Counted from the stretch's first letter, positions 31,666-40,441 are shown. The stretch: DNA of 56,646 bases from Pseudomonas anguilliseptica (GCF_021375795.1 NZ_JAEIOI010000002.1:732103-788748), one strand, 5' to 3'. Notes: generated by a model from the sequence alone, not told the origin. A program made the numbers and translations.

Positions 31666-33048
31666 ATGCTCAACGCCATCCAGTGGGACAGCGCCCTGAT
31701 CCGCCGCTACGACCAGGCCGGTCCGCGCTACACCTCCTATCCGACCGCAGTGCAGTTTCATGAGCGCATCAGCCAGTTCGATCTACTGCACGCCCTGCGT
31801 GACAGCCGCAAAGCCCTGCGGCCGCTGTCGCTGTACGTGCACATCCCGTTCTGCGCGCACATCTGCTATTACTGCGCCTGCAACAAGGTGATCACCAAGG
31901 ACCGTGGGCGCGCTCAGCCGTACCTGGAAAAACTCCAACACGAAGTGGAGATCATCAGCCGTCATCTGGACCCTAAACAGAAAGTCGAGCAACTGCACTT
32001 CGGCGGCGGCACGCCAACCTTTCTCAGTCACGATGAACTGCGCCACCTGATGGGCCACCTGCGCCAGCATTTCAATCTGCTGGATGACGACAGCGGTGAC
32101 TACAGCATCGAGATCGACCCGCGCGAAGCCGACTGGTCGACCATGGGCCTGCTCCGCGAGCTGGGCTTCAACCGCGTCAGCCTCGGCGTGCAGGACCTCG
32201 ACCCGGCCGTGCAACGGGCAGTCAATCGCCTGCAAACCCTGGAAGAGACCCGCGCCATCATCGAGGCCGCGCGCACCCTGCAGTTCCGCTCGGTGAACAT
32301 CGATCTGATCTACGGCCTGCCACTGCAAACCCCGGAACGTTTTGCCCGCACCGTCGCAGAAGTCATCGCCCTGCAACCGGATCGCCTGTCACTGTTCAAC
32401 TACGCGCATCTGCCGGAACGCTTTATGCCGCAACGGCGGATCAACACCAGCGACCTGCCCAGCCCCGCCGACAAGCTGGCCATGCTGCAAGCCAGCATCG
32501 AGCAACTGAACGCCGCCGGCTACCGCTATATCGGCATGGACCACTTCGCCCTGCCTGACGACGAATTGGCCAGTGCCCAGGAAGACGGCAGCCTGCAGCG
32601 CAACTTCCAGGGCTATACCACCCACGGTCATTGCGATCTGATTGGCCTGGGCGTGTCCTCTATCAGCCAGATTGGTGATCTGTACTGCCAGAACAGCAGC
32701 GACTTGAGCAAATACCAGGACAGCCTCGATCACCATGAACTGGCCACCGTACGCGGTCTGCACTGCGACTCCGACGATCGCCTGCGGCGCGCAGTGATTC
32801 AGCAGCTGATCTGCCATTTTCAACTGTGCTTTGCCGATATCGAGCAAGCCTATGCCATCGATTTTCGCAGCTACTTTGCCGATATCTGGCCGCAACTGCA
32901 GCAGATGGCCAGTGATGGCCTGATTGAGCTGAACGCCCAGGGGATTGATGTGCTGCCAGCCGGCCGGTTGCTGGTGCGCTCACTGTGCATGCTGTTTGAT
33001 CGCTACCTGAATGAGCTGAGCAGGCAACGCTTTTCCCGAGTGATCTAG
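31666..33048 (+). CDS. hemN: oxygen-independent coproporphyrinogen III oxidase
   Basis: HemN decarboxylates coproporphyrinogen III to protoporphyrinogen IX without oxygen, so heme can be made in anoxia. The 460-residue length is normal. The radical SAM motif CX3CX2C is at C63, C67 and C70 (PFCAHICYYC), followed by GGGTPTFLS. The C-terminal HemN domain contains GYTTHGHCDLIGLGVSSIS. The N-terminal YTSYPTAVQF motif separates true HemN from HemW-like proteins. The promoter carries an Anr site. Confidence 0.96.
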   Translation: MLNAIQWDSALIRRYDQAGPRYTSYPTAVQFHERISQFDLLHALRDSRKALRPLSLYVHIPFCAHICYYCACNKVITKDRGRAQPYLEKLQHEVEIISRHLDPKQKVEQLHFGGGTPTFLSHDELRHLMGHLRQHFNLLDDDSGDYSIEIDPREADWSTMGLLRELGFNRVSLGVQDLDPAVQRAVNRLQTLEETRAIIEAARTLQFRSVNIDLIYGLPLQTPERFARTVAEVIALQPDRLSLFNYAHLPERFMPQRRINTSDLPSPADKLAMLQASIEQLNAAGYRYIGMDHFALPDDELASAQEDGSLQRNFQGYTTHGHCDLIGLGVSSISQIGDLYCQNSSDLSKYQDSLDHHELATVRGLHCDSDDRLRRAVIQQLICHFQLCFADIEQAYAIDFRSYFADIWPQLQQMASDGLIELNAQGIDVLPAGRLLVRSLCMLFDRYLNELSRQRFSRVI

Positions 33049-33089
33049 CCAGTCGTTGAAAAACGACCTGCTGACTTTATGGACCGAGG

Positions 33090-33542
33090 TTATTTCAGGA
33101 TCAGGCCGGCCACTTCCTGCATCTGCTGATCGCTCAAGTCCTGATCACGCATGACCTTGAGCAGCGTGGCATTGGTACTGCTCAAGGCACCCTGCAATGA
33201 CGCCAGTTCAGCTTGCAGGGTTTCGATTTTCAAGCGTTTGGCTTCGGGGTCAAGGCTCTGGTCACTCATGACCGCCTTCAACTCTTCTTTCTTGGCCTCG
33301 ATCTGCTCCTTGAGCTCGCGGATTCGCTTGAGCAGATCCTTGACCACATCTGGCAAGCTGCTGTCATCGATATCCTGGTTCTTCTGCGCCGCCGCAGAGC
33401 GGGCCTTACCGAGTTCCGACAAGCTGACGCGCAGGCTATCGCGCAGCGCCTGATCATCTGGCTCGGCACCTTCGGCGGCAGCGCTTTTGCGCTCCAGCGC
33501 CAGCCCCAGGCGACCAATCATCGATGTCGATTCCACGCGCAT
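33090..33542 (-). CDS. FlxA-like coiled-coil protein
   Basis: A 150-residue hydrophilic protein rich in Ala, Leu, Glu and Lys, with a coiled coil over about residues 60-120 (DLLKRIRELKEQIEAKKEEL). ATG 33542 has AGGGAG eight bases upstream; a longer frame has no support. The pattern resembles the FlxA-like family of unknown function. The same position, between hemN and anr, holds a hypothetical gene in P. aeruginosa as I recall. No membrane or signal segment is visible. Confidence 0.72.
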   Translation of the reverse strand: MRVESTSMIGRLGLALERKSAAAEGAEPDDQALRDSLRVSLSELGKARSAAAQKNQDIDDSSLPDVVKDLLKRIRELKEQIEAKKEELKAVMSDQSLDPEAKRLKIETLQAELASLQGALSSTNATLLKVMRDQDLSDQQMQEVAGLILK

Positions 33543-33695
33543 AGCCGTACTCCCTTGCAGACTCTTTAAAATCGCCAGAGTTATCGGCCGCCCAGCAACA
33601 TACTTGAACACTTGGTCAGAACAGCGTTTGGCTGGCTGTACCCTGCCGCCTGCTGTAACCTTACGAATATTGTGTGCTTAAGCTAGGAACCGACG

Positions 33696-34430
33696 ATGTC
33701 CGAAAGCATCAAGTTGCATACCCCACATCAAGCCCACTGCAAGGATTGCAGCCTGGCGAGTTTGTGCCTGCCGCTGTCCCTGAACCTGGAAGACATGGAT
33801 GCGCTCGACGAAATCGTCAAACGCGGCCGCCCACTGAAAAAGGGTGAATTCCTGTTCCGCCAGGGCGATGCCTTCAATTCGGTGTTTGCCGTACGTTCCG
33901 GCGCACTGAAAACCTTCAGCCTGAGCGACAGCGGTGATGAACAGATCACTGGCTTTCATCTGCCCAGCGAACTGGTCGGTTTGTCCGGCATGGACAGCGA
34001 AAGTTACCCCGTGTCGGCCATGGCCCTGGAAACCACCTCGGTCTGCGAAATCCCCTTCGAGCGCCTGGACGAGTTGTCCGTGCAACTGCCACAACTGCGC
34101 CGCCAGCTGATGCGCATCATGAGCCGCGAGATCCGCGACGATCAGCAAATGATGCTGCTGCTCTCGAAGAAGACCGCCGACGAACGTATCGCCACCTTCC
34201 TGGTCAACCTCTCAGCACGCTTCCGCGCCCGGGGCTTTTCGGCCAACCAGTTCCGCCTGTCGATGTCGCGCAACGAAATCGGTAACTATTTGGGCCTTGC
34301 GGTGGAAACCGTATCGCGTGTATTCACGCGTTTTCAGCAGAACAGCCTGCTAGAAGCCGAAGGCAAAGAAGTGCACATCCTCGACCCGATCGAATTGTGC
34401 GCACTGGCCGGCGGCAACCTTGAGGGCTGA
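33696..34430 (+). CDS. anr: oxygen-sensing transcription regulator Anr (FNR family)
   Basis: The 244-residue CRP/FNR regulator senses oxygen through a 4Fe-4S cluster. Ligand cysteines are visible as C15, C18 and C24 ([10 protein letters not shown]) plus C117 (TSVCEIPF). A cyclic-nucleotide-like beta roll is followed by a long dimer helix and a helix-turn-helix with EXXSR ([10 protein letters not shown]), which reads TTGAT half-sites. It probably activates hemN and possibly a cco operon nearby. No clear Anr box was seen at its own promoter. Confidence 0.96.
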   Translation: MSESIKLHTPHQAHCKDCSLASLCLPLSLNLEDMDALDEIVKRGRPLKKGEFLFRQGDAFNSVFAVRSGALKTFSLSDSGDEQITGFHLPSELVGLSGMDSESYPVSAMALETTSVCEIPFERLDELSVQLPQLRRQLMRIMSREIRDDQQMMLLLSKKTADERIATFLVNLSARFRARGFSANQFRLSMSRNEIGNYLGLAVETVSRVFTRFQQNSLLEAEGKEVHILDPIELCALAGGNLEG

Positions 34431-34458
34431 CCGATCCGCTCAGCGCAGGACCTAACCG

Positions 34459-35007
34459 ATGATCTTCGATGAATTCAGCATCAAGACCCTGATCCGCCCG
34501 GTGGTGGATTTCCCCAAACCTGGGGTGATCTTTCGTGACATCACCCCGCTGTTTCAGTCGCCACGCGCCCTGCGCATGGTTGCCGACAGCTTTATCCAGC
34601 GTTACGTCGAGGCCGACTTCAGCCATATCGGCGCCATGGACGCACGCGGTTTTCTAATCGGCTCGATCATTGCCTACGAGCTGAACAAGCCGCTGATCCT
34701 GTTTCGCAAGCAGGGCAAACTGCCTGCAGACGTGCTCAGCGAGGGCTACCAGACCGAGTACGGCGAAGCCAAACTGGAAGTGCACGCCGACAGCCTCTGC
34801 GAAGGCGACAAGGTACTGATTTTCGATGACCTGATCGCCACTGGCGGCACCCTGCTGGCGGCCGCCCAACTGGTGCGACGCATGGGCGCAAGCATCATCG
34901 AAGCCGCGGCGATCATCGACCTGCCCGAACTGGGCGGTTCGCAGAAACTGCAGGACAGCGGCATCCCCACCTTCGCCTTGACCTGCTTCGGGCTTAACGA
35001 GCAATAA
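34459..35007 (+). CDS. apt: adenine phosphoribosyltransferase
   Basis: A 182-residue purine salvage enzyme making AMP from adenine and PRPP. The PRPP-binding loop is [20 protein letters not shown] near residue 122. [15 protein letters not shown] at the N-terminus and [12 protein letters not shown] near residue 54 are typical. It follows anr by 28 bases and ends at an intrinsic terminator. Confidence 0.96.
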   Translation: MIFDEFSIKTLIRPVVDFPKPGVIFRDITPLFQSPRALRMVADSFIQRYVEADFSHIGAMDARGFLIGSIIAYELNKPLILFRKQGKLPADVLSEGYQTEYGEAKLEVHADSLCEGDKVLIFDDLIATGGTLLAAAQLVRRMGASIIEAAAIIDLPELGGSQKLQDSGIPTFALTCFGLNEQ

Positions 35008-35023
35008 ACCTGCCTTACCTCCC

Positions 35024-35047
35024 AACGCCCGCACTCTGCGGGCGTTT
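35024..35047 (+). terminator. intrinsic terminator of apt
   Basis: AACGCCCGCA pairs perfectly with TGCGGGCGTT around CTC, with a short T-run, 17 bases after the apt stop. Confidence 0.85.
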
Positions 35048-35263
35048 GCTGATGCGCCAGCCAGAGCGGCGCGCGCCACGCAAACTGTCCGACAACTATC
35101 CATAAGTTGGCCCATTTCCGGCTGCCCTGGCCAGGAATGACCTCGCGCCAAAATTCGCCTCGGCTAAAGATAAATCACGGCCCAAGACAGCTTCATCTGT
35201 CACCCCGAGCCCTATAACAAGAGCGGTCGCGGACCGCGATCAATACGCCCAGGAGTCGCCTTT

Positions 35264-36094
35264 ATGACAGCCAAGATCAGCACCCCACCCGCCAGCTTTC
35301 CGGTGCGCCGCATGGACTTCAGCTTCGATGACAGCCAGAAGTTCTGGTTTGCCGGCGACCCCTTCATGAGCCACTTCATGAACAACCTTTCGTCGCTGTT
35401 TCCTTATGGCGAGAAGTTCTTCGTCGACAGCGTGCGGGCCGTCCGCGATCAGGTCACCGAGCCGCAACTGAAAAAGGACATCAGCGCCTTTATCGGCCAG
35501 GAGGCCATGCATTCCAAGGAACACGCGGCCTACAACGACTACGCCGCCGAGCACAATATCGACCTGGAGCTGCTGGAACTGCGCATCAAGGTGTTGCTGG
35601 AATGGGTGACCAAGATCACCACCAAGAAACAGCGCCTGGCCGCCACCTGTGCCCTGGAACACTTCACCGCGACCATGGCCGAGCAGCTGCTGCAACGTGA
35701 AGACCTGACCACCCAGATGAACGATCCCAAGCTGTATCAGCTGTGGATGTGGCATGCGATTGAAGAGAACGAACACAAGGCCGTGTGCTACGACGTGTAC
35801 CAGAAGGTCTATGGCGGCTACTTCACCCGCGTCGGCATGATGGCGATCTCCACCGTGATCTTCTTCGGCGTGATCGGCTGGTTCCAGCTGCACCTGCTGC
35901 GCAAGGACGGCCAACTGTTCAACTGGCGCAGCTGGGGCAAAGGCCTGAAAACCCTGTTCGGCCCACGCAATGGCTTCCTGACCAAACTGATCCTGCCGTA
36001 CCTGGACTACTACCGCCCTGGCTTCCACCCCTTCGATCACGACAGCAAAGCGCTGGAACAACGCTGGCGTCAGCGTCTGGGCTTTAACAACTGA
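35264..36094 (+). CDS. PF10118-type metal-dependent hydrolase-like protein
   Basis: The 276-residue, mostly helical protein carries paired metal ligands of a ferritin-like di-metal site: IGQEAMHSKEH near residue 87, ALEHFTATMAE near residue 130 and HAIEENEHKAVCYDVY near residue 165. A hydrophobic segment near residue 193 (AISTVIFFGVIGWFQL) could touch the membrane. This matches the family called predicted metal-dependent hydrolase (PF10118), found beside lipid or hydrocarbon genes. Function is unproven. It stands between apt and a TetR gene. Confidence 0.8.
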   Translation: MTAKISTPPASFPVRRMDFSFDDSQKFWFAGDPFMSHFMNNLSSLFPYGEKFFVDSVRAVRDQVTEPQLKKDISAFIGQEAMHSKEHAAYNDYAAEHNIDLELLELRIKVLLEWVTKITTKKQRLAATCALEHFTATMAEQLLQREDLTTQMNDPKLYQLWMWHAIEENEHKAVCYDVYQKVYGGYFTRVGMMAISTVIFFGVIGWFQLHLLRKDGQLFNWRSWGKGLKTLFGPRNGFLTKLILPYLDYYRPGFHPFDHDSKALEQRWRQRLGFNN

Positions 36095-36104
36095 GTATTC
36101 GCCC

Positions 36105-36144
36105 ACCCATAAAAAACCCGGCCTCGGCCGGGTTTTTTATGGGT
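36105..36144. terminator. bidirectional intrinsic terminator, 19-bp perfect stem
   Basis: Bases 36105-36123 pair perfectly with 36126-36144 around a two-base loop, with A6/T6 inside the stem and GGCC at the tip. It separates convergent genes and would end both. Confidence 0.92.
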
Positions 36145-36155
36145 TCGACAGACAC

Positions 36156-36878
36156 CTACTCCACCGGCAATTTCAACTGCCCCAGCCCCTGCAACACGCT
36201 GGCCCCGGTAAACAGCATCACGATCTGCTCTTCGGCCAGCGCGCAGATCGCCGCTTGCCGTTCAGGCTGCTCGATATAGTCCAGCGACAGCTGGAACAGG
36301 TTGCGGCTGATCAGGTTCGACACCTGCCGCACCACCGCCGGGTTGACCATATCTGGCAGCAGTTTGAAGGCAATGATGTCCTCGGCCATGTCTGCGCCGA
36401 AGTCGTCCATCACCTCCTGCAACGCCGCGCGCAACACCGCAGAGGCACCATGCAGCTCGCGCACGCCAATGATGAAGGCTTCAGGGTTTTGCGCGACGAA
36501 ATCGAAGAACAGCTGCACGGTTTCGTGGCACACCCGCCGCCCACGTTGCAGGTCGATACCAAAAAGCATCGGCAGGCTTTTGCCGCTCGTCTGCACCGCT
36601 CGTTCGGCTGCCTCACGGCGCAAGTCACGCAAGGGTTGGCGCAGCTGGGTGGAGATCTGCCGAATCACCGTCAGCCCCAGGTCATCCACATCCTTGAAGT
36701 GCCGGTAGAAGGTATTGGGATTGAGCCCCGCCTCACGCGCCAGCTCGCGCAGGCCCAGGTTGCTCAGGCTGCGGCTGGTTGAGGTGAGACGTAACGCGGC
36801 CTCCAGTAACAGGGTCTTGCCGGGGGCCTCGGTGGCTTTTTCTGCGGCTGGCTGCTGCTCGCTGGCGTCTGCCTGCAT
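36156..36878 (-). CDS. TetR-family transcriptional regulator
   Basis: The 240-residue protein starts with about 20 Ala/Glu-rich residues, then a TetR DNA-binding domain with LGLRELAREAGLNPNTFYRHFKD near residues 42-64. The NTFYRHFKDVDDLG recognition-helix context resembles FabR/DesT-type repressors. The C-terminal ligand domain is helical and unassigned. It is divergent from a monooxygenase-SDR pair, and two operator-like sites lie in the shared 115-base gap, so it probably represses that operon and itself. Confidence 0.88.
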   Translation of the reverse strand: MQADASEQQPAAEKATEAPGKTLLLEAALRLTSTSRSLSNLGLRELAREAGLNPNTFYRHFKDVDDLGLTVIRQISTQLRQPLRDLRREAAERAVQTSGKSLPMLFGIDLQRGRRVCHETVQLFFDFVAQNPEAFIIGVRELHGASAVLRAALQEVMDDFGADMAEDIIAFKLLPDMVNPAVVRQVSNLISRNLFQLSLDYIEQPERQAAICALAEEQIVMLFTGASVLQGLGQLKLPVE

Positions 36879-36927
36879 GACGAACCCTACCTAAAAGTTG
36901 GCTTGTGAGAATGCTGCTTGCTGGCGA

Positions 36928-36963
36928 GTATACATTTGTCTACCTTGGTATACAGCTGTATAC
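36928..36963. promoter_or_regulatory. tandem palindromic operators overlapping the monooxygenase promoter
   Basis: GTATACAGCTGTATAC at 36948-36963 is a perfect 16-bp palindrome. A second, imperfect copy (GTATAC-ATTT-GTCTAC) lies at 36928-36943, with starts exactly 20 bases apart. A promoter TTGTCT-17-TATACG (36936-36941 and 36959-36964) threads through both, with its -35 in one site and its -10 in the other. This layout fits two TetR dimers bound side by side on one DNA face. Confidence 0.7.
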
Positions 36964-36993
36964 GCCAGCAATAAACATAACAGGAGCTTGGCC

Positions 36994-38547
36994 ATGAATG
37001 CACCCGTCTCACCCCCTACTGCCACCCGCCACTGCAAGGTGGCCATTATTGGTACGGGCTTCTCCGGCCTGGGCATGGCCATCCGCCTGAAGCAGGCCGG
37101 TGAACATGACTTTCTGCTGTTCGAGAAAGAAGCCGGCGTCGGCGGTACCTGGCGGGTCAACAATTACCCGGGCTGCGGCTGTGACGTGCAATCGCACCTG
37201 TACTCCTTCTCCTTCGAGCAGAACCCCAACTGGACGCGCATGTTCGCCAAACAGCCAGAAATCCAGGGTTACCTGGAGAGCTGCTGGAGCAAGTACCGCC
37301 TGCAGAATCACACCCAGCTGAACACCGAGATCACCCGCCTGGCCTGGGATGAGCAGCAGGAGCTGTGGCATATCAGTGACCGCGCGGGCAACCAGTACAC
37401 CGCGCAGTTTGTGGTGTCCGGCATGGGTGCGCTGTCCACCCCGTCGATTCCAGCCCTCAAGGGCCTGGGCGACTTCACCGGCAAGATCTTCCACTCGCAG
37501 CAGTGGGACCACAGCTATGACCTCACCGGCAAGCGCATTGCGGTAATCGGCACTGGCGCCTCGTCGATCCAGTTCGTGCCACAGATCCAGAAGCAGGTCA
37601 GCCAGCTCGACCTCTATCAGCGCACCGCGCCGTGGATCATGCCCAAGCCGGACCGCGCCATCAGCGAGCGCGAGCGCAACCGCTTCAAACGCTTCCCACT
37701 GCTGCAGAAGCTCTGGCGCGGCACCATCTATGCCCTGCTGGAAAGCCGGGTGATCGGCTTTGCCATGCTGCCCAAGGTGATGACCGTCGCCCAGAAAGTC
37801 GGCAAGTGGTACATCAACAAGCAGATCAAGGACCCGGTCCTGCGCGCCAAAGTCACCCCGGATTACCTGATGGGCTGCAAGCGCGTGCTGATCTCCAACG
37901 ATTACTTCCCGGCGCTGACTCAGCCCAACGTCGACCTGATCACCGATGGCATCGAGGAAATCCGCAGCGGCAGCATCCGCACCGTGGACGGTAAGGAGCG
38001 CGAGATTGACGCGATCATCTTCGGCACCGGCTTCACCCCGAGCGACCCGCTGCCGCGCGGCGTGGTGTTTGGCCGTGGCGGCGTCGACCTGCTCGACACC
38101 TGGCCACAAGGCCCACAAGCCTACAAAGGCACGCTGACCGCCGGTTTCCCCAACCTGTTCTTCCTGATGGGGCCGAACACCGGCCTGGGTCACAACTCAA
38201 TGGTCTACATGATCGAGTCGCAGATCCATTACGTGCTTGGCGCGCTCAAGCTGGTTGGCGAGCAGGAGTTGCAGAGCCTGGAGGTCAAACAGGCGGTGCA
38301 GGATAAATTCAACGGCAAGCTGCAAGGCAGCCTCGATAACACCGTGTGGAATGCCGGCGGCTGCAAGAGCTGGTACCTGCACCCGGTCAGTGGACGCAAC
38401 TGCACCGTGTGGCCTGGCTTTACCTGGCGCTTCCGCCTGCTGACGCGCAACTTTGACCCAGCGGCCTATCATTTCAGCCGTAAGCACGCGGCACACCCGG
38501 CGCAGAACAGCGCAATCCAGTTGACTGCCCAGGAGGCCAACGCATGA
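36994..38547 (+). CDS. Baeyer-Villiger-type flavin monooxygenase
   Basis: The 517-residue FAD- and NADPH-dependent enzyme has the FAD motif IIGTGFSGLGMAI near residue 18 and GVGGTWRVNNYPGCGCDVQS. The Baeyer-Villiger fingerprint FXGXXXHXXXW appears as FTGKIFHSQQW, and the NADPH motif as VIGTGASSIQFVPQI. Such enzymes insert oxygen next to ketones to make esters or lactones. ATG 36994 has CAGGAG seven bases upstream; the longer frame runs back over the operator. It overlaps the SDR gene by four bases (ATGA). Confidence 0.88.
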   Translation: MNAPVSPPTATRHCKVAIIGTGFSGLGMAIRLKQAGEHDFLLFEKEAGVGGTWRVNNYPGCGCDVQSHLYSFSFEQNPNWTRMFAKQPEIQGYLESCWSKYRLQNHTQLNTEITRLAWDEQQELWHISDRAGNQYTAQFVVSGMGALSTPSIPALKGLGDFTGKIFHSQQWDHSYDLTGKRIAVIGTGASSIQFVPQIQKQVSQLDLYQRTAPWIMPKPDRAISERERNRFKRFPLLQKLWRGTIYALLESRVIGFAMLPKVMTVAQKVGKWYINKQIKDPVLRAKVTPDYLMGCKRVLISNDYFPALTQPNVDLITDGIEEIRSGSIRTVDGKEREIDAIIFGTGFTPSDPLPRGVVFGRGGVDLLDTWPQGPQAYKGTLTAGFPNLFFLMGPNTGLGHNSMVYMIESQIHYVLGALKLVGEQELQSLEVKQAVQDKFNGKLQGSLDNTVWNAGGCKSWYLHPVSGRNCTVWPGFTWRFRLLTRNFDPAAYHFSRKHAAHPAQNSAIQLTAQEANA

Positions 38548-39428
38548 AGTCGTTTGAAAACAAGGTAGCTGCCATCACCGGCGCAGGTTCCGGCATTGGC
38601 CGCGCCCTGGCCTTCGGCTTGGCTCGTCAGGGTTGCCAACTGGCGCTCTCCGATGTGAATGCCGAGGGTCTGGCGGAAACCGCTGCGCAAGCGCGCAAGC
38701 TCGGTGTGCAGGTCAGTGAAACCATCGTCAACGTCGCCGACCGTGCCGCCGTGCATGCCTGGGCGGATCAGGTGGTAAGCGAATTCGGCCGGGTCAACGC
38801 GATCTTCAACAACGCCGGCGTGGCCCAAGGCGGCACCGTGGAAGGCAACGACTACGCCGACTACGAGTGGATCATGAACATCAACTTCTGGGGCGTGGTC
38901 AACGGTACCAAGGCCTTCCTGCCGCATATCAAGGCCTCAGGCAGCGGCCATATCGTCAACGTGTCCAGCGTGTTCGGCCTGTTCGCTCAACCGGGCATGA
39001 GCGCCTACAACGCCAGCAAATTCGCTGTGCGCGGCTTTACTGAGTCGCTGCGCCAGGAACTGGATATGGCCGACTGCGGCGTATCGGCCAGCTGCGTGCA
39101 CCCCGGCGGGATCAAGACCAATATCGCCAAGACCGCACGGATGAACGCTAGCCTGAGCAGCGTGACAGGCCAGGACGCCGACAAGGCGCGCGAGCAGTTC
39201 AACGATCAGTTGCTGCGCACCACACCAGAGAAAGCCGCTCAGGTGATCATCAACGGGGCGCTGGCGAACAAGCGGCGCATTCTGATCGGCCCGGATGCCT
39301 ATGCCCTGGATGGCATGCAACGCCTATGGCCGGCGTTCTATCAACGCCTGGTAACCGCCTCCATGCGTCTGGCTGCCCGCTTTGCGCCGAAAGGCTCAAG
39401 CAAGAAAGCCCAGGCGGCCGTGGAGTAA
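38544..39428 (+). CDS. short-chain dehydrogenase/reductase
   Basis: The 294-residue oxidoreductase has the cofactor motif ITGAGSGIGRALA near residue 11, NNAGVA near residue 90, catalytic Ser in VNVSSVFG and catalytic YXXXK in YNASKFAVRG. The C-terminal extension is basic. Translational overlap with the monooxygenase suggests the pair handles one substrate, for example alcohol to ketone followed by oxygen insertion; that pathway is inference. A terminator follows. Confidence 0.9.
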   Translation: MKSFENKVAAITGAGSGIGRALAFGLARQGCQLALSDVNAEGLAETAAQARKLGVQVSETIVNVADRAAVHAWADQVVSEFGRVNAIFNNAGVAQGGTVEGNDYADYEWIMNINFWGVVNGTKAFLPHIKASGSGHIVNVSSVFGLFAQPGMSAYNASKFAVRGFTESLRQELDMADCGVSASCVHPGGIKTNIAKTARMNASLSSVTGQDADKAREQFNDQLLRTTPEKAAQVIINGALANKRRILIGPDAYALDGMQRLWPAFYQRLVTASMRLAARFAPKGSSKKAQAAVE

Positions 39429-39440
39429 TCGGCAAGCGCT

Positions 39441-39476
39441 AAAGCCCCAGCACCATAGGGTGTCTGGGGCTTTTTT
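39441..39476 (+). terminator. intrinsic terminator after SDR gene
   Basis: AAAGCCCCAG pairs with CTGGGGCTTT, with an inner CACC/GGTG pairing, followed by a T6 run. Confidence 0.9.
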
Positions 39477-39541
39477 ATGCCTGCCATTTGCCTGTGCGAA
39501 GTGAATGCCACGCGCACTCAATTGGCATAACAGTAATTAGC

Positions 39542-39556
39542 GCGATAAATTATCGC
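39542..39556 (+). promoter_or_regulatory. inverted repeat upstream of ohrR
   Basis: GCGATAA-A-TTATCGC is a perfect 7+1+7 inverted repeat 28 bases before the ohrR start, a likely autoregulatory operator. Sequence differs from the classical TACAATT-type OhrR box, so binding by OhrR is inference. Confidence 0.5.
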
Positions 39557-39584
39557 CAACTGTCCTGTGCCACTGGAGAACGCC

Positions 39585-40034
39585 ATGACAACACCAGAGC
39601 CTTGCGCCGAACTGCTGCTCGATAACCAGCTGTGCTTTGCCCTCTACTCGACATCGCTGCTGCTGACCAAGGTCTACAAGCCCTTGCTGCAGGAACTGGG
39701 CCTGACCTACCCACAATACCTGGCGATGATGGTGCTCTGGGAAGGCGATGGCATCACCGTGGGCGATATCAGCAGCCGCCTGCTCACCGACCCAGGCTCC
39801 GTCACCCCGCTGCTCAAACGCCTGGAAGCCGAAGGGCTGCTCAAGCGCACGCGTAGCAGTGCTGACGAGCGCGTGGTCGAGCTGTTTCTCACCGACAAAG
39901 GCCGCAGCCTGTATGAACAGGCCAAGGCCATCCCTAGCTGCATCCTCGCCGCCAGCCAGCAATCCTTTGCCGAACTCGGTGCCCTGAAGAACGAACTGGT
40001 CGCCCTGCGCAGCAACCTGCAACAAGCCATCTGA
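39585..40034 (+). CDS. ohrR: organic hydroperoxide sensor OhrR (MarR family)
   Basis: The 149-residue MarR repressor has the OhrR reactive Cys at C17 in LLDNQLCFALYS and a second Cys at C119 (IPSCILAA), suggesting the two-cysteine type that forms a disulfide on oxidation. The winged helix region contains ITVGDISSRLLTDPGSVTPL and a wing RTRSSADERV. OhrR represses ohr until organic peroxides oxidise it. ATG 39585 has GGAG upstream. The target ohr lies 0.46 kb downstream on the same strand. Confidence 0.92.
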   Translation: MTTPEPCAELLLDNQLCFALYSTSLLLTKVYKPLLQELGLTYPQYLAMMVLWEGDGITVGDISSRLLTDPGSVTPLLKRLEAEGLLKRTRSSADERVVELFLTDKGRSLYEQAKAIPSCILAASQQSFAELGALKNELVALRSNLQQAI

Positions 40035-40146
40035 AGCCGCGGCGACAGTTCTGTCGCCCCAGCCCACCGCCACGCCTGCTTTTTCATCCCCCCTACCCCA
40101 GCGGCAACACGCGCTACGCCTCGCTTATGCCTGAATCCTCAGCGTT

Positions 40147-40247
40147 TATCGCTAAATAATCGAAAATATATCTTGCGCGCAAAATTAATGAGCACTAGAG
40201 TTCGCCCTATGGAAATGATTTGCACGCAAAATATTAGCGATTAAATC
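40147..40247 (+). promoter_or_regulatory. AT-rich region with paired repeats upstream of ohr (candidate operator)
   Basis: TTGCGCGCAAAAT at 40173-40185 and TTGCACGCAAAAT at 40220-40232 are near-identical, 47 bases apart, each with a palindromic core (TTGCGCGCAA and TTTGCACGCAAA). ATCGCTAA near 40148 and its complement TTAGCGAT near 40235 flank them. They lie 75-135 bases before the small gene that precedes ohr. Confidence 0.45.
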
Positions 40248-40305
40248 TTTCGAAACACAGCATTCACTAACTAACCGAACAACCCTGCAACCTGAGGAGA
40301 ACGCC

Positions 40306-40434
40306 ATGCAAACGCTGCTCACTTTCACCATCGCCATCACGCTCTCCGCTGCCGCACTGGCGGATCACAGCCAGAAGCAGCAAGAGAATGGCAAGGGTCT
40401 GTACCCAGAGTGGTTGATCAGCCACGAAGGCTGA
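40306..40434 (+). CDS. 42-aa secreted peptide upstream of ohr, unknown
   Basis: The 42-residue frame starts at ATG 40306 after CTGAGGAGAACGCC, a strong ribosome site. Residues 1-19 (MQTLLTFTIAITLSAAALA) form a clear signal peptide with an ALA cleavage site. The mature part would be only about 23 residues, DHSQKQQENGKGLYPEWLIS plus HEG. It ends in a hairpin that spans its stop codon, 63 bases before ohr. I recognise no family. Its position suggests co-transcription with ohr. Confidence 0.65.
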   Translation: MQTLLTFTIAITLSAAALADHSQKQQENGKGLYPEWLISHEG

Positions 40435-40441
40435 TCAACCA
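40411..40441 (+). other. perfect 13-bp hairpin spanning a stop codon
   Basis: TGGTTGATCAGCC pairs perfectly with GGCTGATCAACCA around ACGAA. It covers the last codons and stop of the small gene and has no T-run. It could attenuate or separate expression of ohr, or mark a processing point. Confidence 0.75.
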
